Of a stretch of 64,000 nucleotides of DNA, positions 57,735-64,000 are shown piece by piece. A program made the position numbers and the translations under genes. Source of the DNA: Photobacterium profundum (GTDB lineage: Bacteria > Pseudomonadota > Gammaproteobacteria > Enterobacterales > Vibrionaceae); contig NZ_PYOD01000007.1 of NCBI RefSeq assembly GCF_003026285.1, positions 62,001 through 126,000 of the forward strand, given 5' to 3'. Position 1 is the first letter of the stretch, and the number at the start of each line of letters is the position of its first letter. The notes below the pieces were generated by a model. That model made no database searches and had not been told where the DNA came from. It was given only the letters and a program-made list of their open reading frames with translations.

Positions 57735-59726
57735 ATGGCAAAAAACTTGATTTTGTGGTTGGTTATCGCTGTGGTTCTGATGTCTGTCTTTCAGAGCTTC
57801 GGTCCTAGTGATAGCGCTGGCCGTCAAGTCGATTATACGACGTTTGTCCGTGAAATCGGTCAGGATCAGATAAGGGAAGCACGATTCAACGAGCGTGAAA
57901 TCACCGTATTTAAGCGTGACAATACGCGATACGTCACTTATCTGCCTGTTTTTAACGATCAGAAACTACTAGACGATCTTATCAACGCTAATGTGAAAGT
58001 GTTGGGTACTCCACCTGAAGAGCCAAGCTTACTTGCTTCAATCTTCATCTCGTGGTTCCCAATGTTACTTCTTATTGGTGTTTGGGTTTTCTTCATGCGT
58101 CAGATGCAAGGCGGCGGCGGTGGCAAAGGAGCCATGTCGTTCGGCAAATCTAAAGCGCGTATGATGAGTGAAGACCAAATCAAAACAACGTTTGCAGATG
58201 TTGCAGGTTGTGATGAAGCAAAAGAAGACGTTAAAGAGCTGGTTGATTATCTACGCGATCCAAGCCGTTTCCAAAAACTAGGTGGTAAAATTCCAACAGG
58301 TATTTTGTTGGTTGGTCCTCCTGGTACGGGTAAAACGTTGTTGGCAAAAGCAATTGCTGGTGAAGCGAAAGTACCGTTCTTCACTATTTCCGGTTCTGAC
58401 TTTGTTGAAATGTTCGTTGGTGTAGGTGCATCTCGTGTACGTGACATGTTCGAACAAGCAAAAAAAGCAGCGCCTTGTATTATTTTCATCGATGAGATCG
58501 ATGCTGTAGGTCGTCAACGTGGTGCTGGTGTTGGTGGTGGTCACGATGAACGTGAACAGACATTGAACCAAATGCTTGTTGAGATGGATGGTTTTGAAGG
58601 TAATGAAGGTGTCATTGTTATTGCTGCGACAAACCGTCCCGACGTATTGGATCCAGCATTACTTCGACCAGGTCGTTTCGACCGTCAGGTTGTTGTAGGC
58701 TTGCCAGATGTACGTGGTCGTGAACAGATTCTTAAAGTTCACATGCGTAAAGTGCCGCTTGAAGGAGATGTAGTACCATCTTTGATTGCTCGTGGTACGC
58801 CTGGTTTCTCTGGTGCTGATTTGGCGAACCTTGTGAACGAAGCTGCATTGTTTGCTGCTCGCGGTAACAAGCGTGTTGTTTCAATGGTTGAGTTCGAATT
58901 GGCGAAAGATAAAATCATGATGGGCGCAGAGCGTAAATCAATGGTTATGTCTGAAGACCAAAAAGAATCAACAGCATATCACGAAGCGGGCCACGCAATT
59001 ATTGGTCGCTTGGTACCGGATCATGATCCAGTGTACAAAGTATCAATTATTCCTCGTGGTCGTGCGTTGGGTGTGACTATGTACCTGCCTGAAAAGGATC
59101 GTGTTAGTCATTCTCGTGAATTCCTTGAATCTATGCTTTCAAGCCTTTATGGCGGACGTTTAGCTGAAGAGTTGATCTACGGTGCTGATAAAGTGTCTAC
59201 TGGCGCTTCTAACGATATCGAACGTGCGACTGATATTGCACGTAAAATGGTTACTCAATGGGGCTTCTCTGAAAAGATGGGTCCAGTGCTTTACGCTGAA
59301 GATGAAGGCGAAGTATTCTTAGGTCGTTCGGTTACACAGACTAAACATATGTCTGATGATACTGCTCGTGCTATTGATACGGAAGTTCGTGCTCTTATCG
59401 ACCGTAACTATGAACGTGCTCGTGAAATTCTAGCTCAAAATATGGATATCATGCATGCAATGAAAGATGCATTGATGAAGTATGAGACGATTGATGCTGG
59501 TCAAATCGATGATTTGATGGAGCGTAAATCAGAAATTCGCGCACCGAAAGGTTGGGGCGATACTGATGATGTAATAAAGCCATCAGCAGCTAAATCAGAG
59601 CCGACACCTGAAGCGAAAGCAGAAGCTAAAGTTGAAACTGAAGAAAAGCCAGTTGCAACTGACAGCGAAGAGCTAAAGCCAAAAGCGGAACAAGAACCAA
59701 AAGAAGACGATAAGCCTCAAGCTTAA
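57735..59726 (+). CDS. ftsH: ATP-dependent zinc metalloprotease FtsH
   Basis: A 663-residue membrane-anchored AAA+ protease that degrades LpxC, sigma-32 and misassembled membrane proteins. Two membrane segments lie near residues 5-25 and 95-120 ([20 protein letters not shown]) around a periplasmic domain. Walker A is GPPGTGKT, Walker [12 protein letters not shown], the second region of homology includes LLRPGRFDR, and the zinc site is HEAGH. The C-terminal tail is long and rich in Glu, Lys, Pro and Ala. ATG 57735 gives the E. coli start ([10 protein letters not shown]); a TTG at 57726 three codons upstream is an alternative. Confidence 0.97.
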   Translation: MAKNLILWLVIAVVLMSVFQSFGPSDSAGRQVDYTTFVREIGQDQIREARFNEREITVFKRDNTRYVTYLPVFNDQKLLDDLINANVKVLGTPPEEPSLLASIFISWFPMLLLIGVWVFFMRQMQGGGGGKGAMSFGKSKARMMSEDQIKTTFADVAGCDEAKEDVKELVDYLRDPSRFQKLGGKIPTGILLVGPPGTGKTLLAKAIAGEAKVPFFTISGSDFVEMFVGVGASRVRDMFEQAKKAAPCIIFIDEIDAVGRQRGAGVGGGHDEREQTLNQMLVEMDGFEGNEGVIVIAATNRPDVLDPALLRPGRFDRQVVVGLPDVRGREQILKVHMRKVPLEGDVVPSLIARGTPGFSGADLANLVNEAALFAARGNKRVVSMVEFELAKDKIMMGAERKSMVMSEDQKESTAYHEAGHAIIGRLVPDHDPVYKVSIIPRGRALGVTMYLPEKDRVSHSREFLESMLSSLYGGRLAEELIYGADKVSTGASNDIERATDIARKMVTQWGFSEKMGPVLYAEDEGEVFLGRSVTQTKHMSDDTARAIDTEVRALIDRNYERAREILAQNMDIMHAMKDALMKYETIDAGQIDDLMERKSEIRAPKGWGDTDDVIKPSAAKSEPTPEAKAEAKVETEEKPVATDSEELKPKAEQEPKEDDKPQA

Positions 59727-59745
59727 TTGCCTTTCAAATATTAAA

Positions 59746-59773
59746 GCCCCGAACTTGTGTCGGGGTTTTTTTT
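59746..59773 (+). terminator. Terminator after ftsH
   Basis: CCCCGA (59747-59752) pairs with TCGGGG (59760-59765), with a seven-base loop and eight T. folP starts 28 bases later, so partial read-through is likely. Confidence 0.85.
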
Positions 59774-59800
59774 ATTTAAATTATCATGGAGTAATGATTC

Positions 59801-60631
59801 GTGATTTTGACAAGCAAAGAAAAAACACTCGATTTGTCTTACCCCCATACTATGGGGATCTTAAATGTTACCCCTGATTCATTTTCAGATGGGGGGAAAT
59901 TCAATCAATTTGATCATGCGCTGCGACATGTTGAGGCTATGCTAGAGGCTGGAACCAGTATTCTCGATATCGGTGGTGAATCGACTCGCCCTGGTGCTGC
60001 AGATGTTTCAGAAGAGCAAGAACTTGAACGTGTTGTACCTATTATTGAGGCAATTCGGCAGCGCTTTGATTGTTGGGTATCAATAGACACGAGTAAAGCG
60101 CTTGTGATGACGGAAGCGGTTACAGCAGGTGCTGATTTGATCAATGATGTGCGCGCATTACGTGAAGAGGGAGCATTAAAGGCAGCAGCAAAAGCCAATG
60201 TGCCGATTTGCTTAATGCATATGCAAGGTCAGCCGCGTACAATGCAGGCTCAACCACATTATGGCGATTTAATTACTGATGTGAGTGTATTTCTTGCCGA
60301 ACGTATTAGTGCATGTGAAAAAGCAGGCATTGCCCGTGAACAATTATTATTAGATCCAGGGTACGGTTTTGGTAAAACCTTGGAACATAATTATCACTTG
60401 CTGGCGCATTTGGATAAATTCCACCAATTTGGACTTCCTCTTTTAGTAGGGATGTCTCGAAAGTCGATGATTTCAAAATTGTTGAGCAAACAGCCAAGTG
60501 AATGTCTTGTTGGTAGCCTGGCGTGTGCGACAATTGCAGCAATGAAAGGTGCGCAAATAATTCGTGTTCATGATGCACAAGAAACTGTTGATGCGCTAAA
60601 AGTGTGCCGTATGACGCAGGCACAAGAATAA
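59801..60631 (+). CDS. folP: Dihydropteroate synthase
   Basis: A 276-residue TIM-barrel enzyme that joins para-aminobenzoate to pterin diphosphate in folate synthesis and is the target of sulfonamides. The signatures are TMGILNVTPDSFSDGGKF (residues about 17-34), ILDIGGESTRPGA (about 57-69), and LLDPGYGFGKTLEHNYHLL and GMSRKSMISKLL further on. The start is GTG 59801 with GGAG nine bases upstream. It is followed by glmM after about 100 bp, the ftsH-folP-glmM order of E. coli and Vibrio. Confidence 0.97.
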   Translation: MILTSKEKTLDLSYPHTMGILNVTPDSFSDGGKFNQFDHALRHVEAMLEAGTSILDIGGESTRPGAADVSEEQELERVVPIIEAIRQRFDCWVSIDTSKALVMTEAVTAGADLINDVRALREEGALKAAAKANVPICLMHMQGQPRTMQAQPHYGDLITDVSVFLAERISACEKAGIAREQLLLDPGYGFGKTLEHNYHLLAHLDKFHQFGLPLLVGMSRKSMISKLLSKQPSECLVGSLACATIAAMKGAQIIRVHDAQETVDALKVCRMTQAQE

Positions 60632-60732
60632 AACTAAGCGTGATTTCGATGTAGATAACGGCATTTGGTATAAAAAATACTGATATTTCTAGAGTCATGT
60701 TAAAAAATAAAAGAAATTGCTAGGAGCATATA

Positions 60733-62070
60733 ATGGCGGAACGTAAGTTTTTTGGTACCGATGGTATTCGTGGATTGGTTGGCGAAGGTCCTATTACCCC
60801 CGAGTTTGTACTCAAGTTGGGTTGGGCTGCAGGGCGTGTTTTATCTCAGCAAGGCACCAAGAAGGTATTGATTGGTAAAGATACGCGCATTTCTGGCTAC
60901 ATGCTTGAATCTGCATTAGAAGCAGGTCTTGCTGCGGCAGGCCTACAAGCCGCATTTACCGGACCTATGCCAACACCTGCTGTTGCATACCTTACGCGTA
61001 CTTTCCGTGCTGAAGCGGGTATTGTGATTTCAGCATCGCATAACCCGTATTATGATAACGGCATTAAATTCTTTTCATCGGAAGGCACAAAATTACCTGA
61101 TGCGGTTGAGTTAGCGATTGAAGCTGAGATGGAAAAACCACTGACTTGCGTTGAATCAGCAATGTTAGGCAAGGCTTACCGTATCAATGACGCAGCTGGT
61201 CGCTACATCGAATTCTGTAAGGGTACTTTTCCTTCTCAATATGATCTTTCTGAGTATAAAATCGTTGTCGATTGTGCTCACGGTGCAACGTATCATATTG
61301 CCCCTAATGTATTCAGAGAGCTTGGCGCTGAAGTGATTACTATTGGTTGTGAGCCAAACGGTATAAACATTAATGACCAAGTTGGCGCAACCGATGTACG
61401 TGCATTACAAGCTAAAGTACTAGAAGAGAAAGCCGACTTTGGTATTGCTCTCGATGGTGACGGCGATCGCGTGATCATGGTTGATAATGAAGGCAACAAA
61501 GTTGATGGTGACCAAATCGCTTATATTGTTGCCCGCGATGCATTGCGCCGTGGTGAACTTAAAGGCGGGGTTGTTGGTACATTAATGACTAACCTTGGTA
61601 TGGAAGTTGCCTTGAAAAATTTAGGTATTCCCTTTGTTCGCTCAAAAGTAGGCGACCGTTATGTGATGGAAGAACTGCAGAAGCATAATTGGTTAATTGG
61701 TGCAGAGAATTCAGGTCACGTTATCTTATTAGATAAAATCACGACAGGTGACGGCATTGTTGCTGGCTTGCAAGTGATGGCATCAATTGTTGGTAGTAAG
61801 ATGACATTGAAAGAACTTAGCGATGGCATGACAATGTTCCCGCAAGTGTTAGAAAACATTCGCTTCAAAGGCGAGGGTGATCCGTTAGAGTCTGATGCTG
61901 TTATTGCTGCGCAAAAAGCGGTTGAAGCTAAGTTGGGTGATACTGGCCGTGTTCTATTACGTAAGTCTGGTACAGAGCCTTTGATCCGCGTTATGGTTGA
62001 AGGCGAAAATGCAGATTTAGTGCAGCAATACGCACTTGAAATCGCTCAAGCAGTTAAAGATAACTGTTAA
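60733..62070 (+). CDS. glmM: Phosphoglucosamine mutase
   Basis: A 445-residue alpha-D-phosphohexomutase that converts glucosamine-6-phosphate to glucosamine-1-phosphate for peptidoglycan and lipopolysaccharide. The phosphorylated Ser102 lies in [19 protein letters not shown], the magnesium loop is DGDGDRV (about 240), the sugar-binding loop is GAENSGH, and the C-terminal phosphate loop is [12 protein letters not shown]. Full length compared with the family. AGGAG lies upstream of ATG 60733. Confidence 0.97.
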   Translation: MAERKFFGTDGIRGLVGEGPITPEFVLKLGWAAGRVLSQQGTKKVLIGKDTRISGYMLESALEAGLAAAGLQAAFTGPMPTPAVAYLTRTFRAEAGIVISASHNPYYDNGIKFFSSEGTKLPDAVELAIEAEMEKPLTCVESAMLGKAYRINDAAGRYIEFCKGTFPSQYDLSEYKIVVDCAHGATYHIAPNVFRELGAEVITIGCEPNGININDQVGATDVRALQAKVLEEKADFGIALDGDGDRVIMVDNEGNKVDGDQIAYIVARDALRRGELKGGVVGTLMTNLGMEVALKNLGIPFVRSKVGDRYVMEELQKHNWLIGAENSGHVILLDKITTGDGIVAGLQVMASIVGSKMTLKELSDGMTMFPQVLENIRFKGEGDPLESDAVIAAQKAVEAKLGDTGRVLLRKSGTEPLIRVMVEGENADLVQQYALEIAQAVKDNC

Positions 62071-62298
62071 GCGTAGGTTTAATATCATCCTGTTTTATTT
62101 TTTAGGTGATATTTAATAGTTTGTGTTGGTTTTTGTTTAAATGTTGTACAAGTGGCTCGCCTTAATAACTATTTGATGAAATAGTGCTTGTCACATCTAC
62201 ATGCATTCGCTAGTATTCTCCCGCTCCTTAGTGATGGGAGTGCGCTGGCAGTACTACAACAAAAGCCGGCACAGCAAAATTGACAATAGGTGGAACCC

Positions 62299-62634
62299 AT
62301 GTACGAAATTCTACTTGTGATTTATCTGTTGGCTGCGCTTGGTGTTATTGGCCTAGTACTGGTTCAACAAGGTAAAGGCGCGGATATGGGAGCTTCATTT
62401 GGGGCTGGTGCATCAGGAACTCTGTTTGGCGCTAGCGGCTCTGGAAACTTTTTGACCCGAATGACTACAGTTTGTGCAGCAATTTTCTTTGTTATTAGTC
62501 TTGTTCTTGGCAACATGAGTGCTAAGCAAGCATCTGAAAAAAGTGGCTGGGAAGATCTGAGTGGCAACGTAAACTCAGAGCAAGTTGTAGAAAAAACTGA
62601 GACTGCGCCTGTAAATAGCGACATTCCTCAGTAA
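62299..62634 (+). CDS. secG: Protein translocase subunit SecG
   Basis: A 111-residue subunit of the SecYEG channel with two membrane segments, MYEILLVIYLLAALGVIGLV and TVCAAIFFVISLVLG, linked by a glycine-rich loop (GADMGASFGAGASGTLFG) that carries the family's conserved residues. The C-terminal tail is polar. The frame opens at GTG 62290, which lies in the AGGTGG ribosome binding site, so I use ATG 62299. tRNA-Leu(GAG) follows after 11 bp, as with leuU in E. coli. Confidence 0.96.
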   Translation: MYEILLVIYLLAALGVIGLVLVQQGKGADMGASFGAGASGTLFGASGSGNFLTRMTTVCAAIFFVISLVLGNMSAKQASEKSGWEDLSGNVNSEQVVEKTETAPVNSDIPQ

Positions 62635-62645
62635 TAAAAGATTTA

Positions 62646-62730
62646 GCCGAGATGGTGAAATTGGTAGACACGCTAGCATGAGGTGCTAGTGCCGCAAGGT
62701 GTAGGGGTTCAAGTCCCCTTCTCGGCACCA
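62646..62730 (+). tRNA. leuU: tRNA-Leu(GAG)
   Basis: An 85-base type II tRNA with a long variable arm. The acceptor stem GCCGAGA pairs with TCTCGGC, with encoded ACCA at the end. The anticodon loop ATGAGGT between CTAGC and GCTAG gives anticodon GAG. The T arm contains GGTTCAAGTCC. It follows secG, as E. coli leuU does. Confidence 0.97.
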
Positions 62731-62743
62731 TTATACTGGTTAC

Positions 62744-62772
62744 TTGTAATAGTAACATCTGAACGATATAAT
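62744..62772 (+). promoter_or_regulatory. Promoter of the initiator tRNA gene
   Basis: -35 TTGTAA (62744-62749), 17-base spacer, perfect -10 TATAAT (62767-62772). Transcription would start about ten bases before the tRNA. Confidence 0.75.
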
Positions 62773-62788
62773 ACGTTTAGATTTCGGA

Positions 62789-62865
<77 letters not shown>

Positions 62866-62946
62866 CTTTCCCGAAAAGCGACTATCCTATTTAATAGAGA
62901 TGTTGTTTTTCTATCACAGCTTGCTGTGGTAATCAGGGTCCAGTAA

Positions 62947-62974
62947 TAAAAAACCCCGTATTCGGGGTTTTTTA
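62947..62974 (+). terminator. Terminator between metY and rimP
   Basis: AAACCCCG-TATT-CGGGGTTT with A and T runs, about 80 bases after the initiator tRNA. Confidence 0.92.
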
Positions 62975-63006
62975 TTATCTGAAATATGATAATTCAGATA
63001 TTCACT

Positions 63007-63027
63007 GGGCTTTTGGCCCTTTTTTTG
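63007..63027 (+). terminator. Second, weak terminator before rimP
   Basis: GGGC (63007-63010) pairs with GCCC (63016-63019) with a five-base loop and is followed by eight T, 17 bases before the rimP start codon. The short stem suggests attenuation rather than full stop. Confidence 0.6.
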
Positions 63028-63043
63028 TTTTCAGGGGGTTGTC

Positions 63044-63499
63044 TTGACAGCTTTAGAGATGCAATTAACCGAACTACTTGAGGCGTCTGTAAATGCTTCA
63101 GGTTATGAACTGGTAGGCTTGGAATTTATTCGCGCAGGCGAACATTCTACATTACGTGTTTTCGTGGATCATGAAAATGGTATTAATGTGGAAGATTGTG
63201 CCGAAGCAAGCCGTCAAATCAGTGCAGTTATGGATGTAGAAGATCCTATCACTGTGGCTTATCACCTGGAGGTGTCTTCCCCTGGTCTCGAGAGGCCGCT
63301 GTTCAAAGCTGCACATTACCAACAATTTGTTGGTCACGAGGTCAACTTGGTATTGAAAATGGCGATGAATAATCGCCGTAAGTGGAAGGGTGACATTGTT
63401 GCTGTTGAGGGTGAGCTTATCACTCTGAAAGTCGACGGTAATGATGAAACATTCGCACTTAGCAATATTTCCAAAGCTAACCTGATTCCAAAATTCTAA
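63044..63499 (+). CDS. rimP: Ribosome maturation factor RimP
   Basis: A 151-residue protein needed for late 30S subunit maturation. The segments [24 protein letters not shown]-like [40 protein letters not shown] and [18 protein letters not shown] match the family along its length. The start is TTG 63044 with AGGGGG five bases upstream. It opens the rimP-nusA-infB operon, reached by read-through from metY in E. coli. Confidence 0.95.
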   Translation: MTALEMQLTELLEASVNASGYELVGLEFIRAGEHSTLRVFVDHENGINVEDCAEASRQISAVMDVEDPITVAYHLEVSSPGLERPLFKAAHYQQFVGHEVNLVLKMAMNNRRKWKGDIVAVEGELITLKVDGNDETFALSNISKANLIPKF

Positions 63500-63521
63500 C
63501 CGCTAAGCAGAGGCATTAGAA

Positions 63522-64000
63522 ATGAACAAAGAAATCTTGGCTGTCGTTGAAGCGGTATCCAATGAAAAAGCTGTTCCTCGTGAGCGTATCTTTGAAGCTC
63601 TAGAGATCGCACTAGCAACAGCTACTAAGAAAAAACACGAAGCTGAAATTGATGTTCGTGTTGCTATCGATCGTAAGACGGGCCAATTTGAAACATTCCG
63701 TCGTTGGATTGCTGTTGATGAAGTTACTCAACCGACATTAGAAATGACGATTGAAGCAGCACAATACGATGATGAAACCATCGAACTTGGTGGGTTTGTT
63801 GAAGACGAGATCGAATCAGTAACATTCGACCGTATTACAACACAAACTGCTAAGCAAGTAATCGTACAGAAAGTACGTGAAGCTGAACGCGAGCAAATTG
63901 TTGAGCAGTTTATGGATAACGAAGGTGAGCTAATCACTGGTATCGTTAAAAAAGTAAACCGTGATGCAGTAGTTATCGATTTAGGTAACAATGCAGAAGC
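63522..64000 (+). CDS. nusA: Transcription termination/antitermination factor NusA, N-terminal part
   Basis: The first 159 codons of nusA; the gene runs off the window. The N-terminal RNA-polymerase-binding domain starts [20 protein letters not shown] and contains [20 protein letters not shown] and the segment [20 protein letters not shown] (about residues 105-124). The S1 domain begins near residue 135 ([20 protein letters not shown]). AGAGG precedes the ATG by nine bases. It follows rimP after 22 bp. Confidence 0.96.
   Translation, partial: MNKEILAVVEAVSNEKAVPRERIFEALEIALATATKKKHEAEIDVRVAIDRKTGQFETFRRWIAVDEVTQPTLEMTIEAAQYDDETIELGGFVEDEIESVTFDRITTQTAKQVIVQKVREAEREQIVEQFMDNEGELITGIVKKVNRDAVVIDLGNNAE

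Overview
The window is a gene-dense stretch of a Vibrionaceae chromosome, most probably Photobacterium (large chromosome). The grounds are gene content and order: grcA-nfo-ung after thrC, vpsR beside lysS, hlyU-rpsT-murJ-ribF-ileS-lspA-fkpB-ispH, and an OmpU-type porin between dacB and greA all follow the order I know from Vibrio cholerae chromosome I. The proteins are close to, but not identical with, the Vibrio and E. coli versions. Base composition is moderate, with AT-rich intergenic regions. I see no rRNA operon, CRISPR array, phage, integron or intact insertion sequence.

Layout. 1-5.3 kb: end of thrC, a dicarboxylate-type symporter, the FNR-controlled glycyl-radical spare part grcA, and the uracil and abasic-site repair genes nfo and ung with a small unknown ORF between them, then a hemerythrin-like protein and a DUF3545 protein. 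6-12.4 kb: amino-acid/sodium symporter, yaaA, srmB, trmN, brnQ. 12.4-19.7 kb: fldB (divergent), xerD, dsbC, recJ, prfB with its programmed frameshift, lysS. 20-25.8 kb: second dicarboxylate symporter, the biofilm regulator vpsR, a micro-ORF plus DUF1127 gene, tas and a DUF6482-like gene. 25.8-33 kb: mutH, a 950-bp gap with a cluster of DnaA boxes, then rppH, ptsP, a TSUP transporter, lgt, thyA. 33-37.6 kb: nptA, nhaA, a small exported protein, nhaR, hlyU (sodium and phosphate traffic plus regulators). 37.6-46.6 kb: rpsT and the overlapping block murJ-ribF-ileS-lspA-fkpB-ispH, then dapB. 47-53 kb: carAB and a CBS-less MgtE-type transporter behind a long leader with a 17-codon upstream ORF. 53-64 kb: dacB, OmpU-type porin, greA, yhbY, rlmE-ftsH-folP-glmM-secG, tRNA-Leu(GAG), initiator tRNA, rimP and the start of nusA.

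Most of the window is ordinary core genome. The parts most worth a second look are: (1) the DnaA-box cluster between mutH and rppH, a candidate DARS2-like replication-control locus; (2) the upstream ORF and long leader of the short MgtE transporter; (3) a run of nine C in the early mutH coding sequence, a possible slippage switch for mismatch repair; (4) a micro-ORF with a perfect ribosome binding site and a hairpin across its stop codon ahead of a DUF1127 gene, followed by a possible small-RNA locus; (5) two FNR sites 53 bp apart before grcA. All functional assignments come from recognising protein families and motifs by eye; no database search was run.
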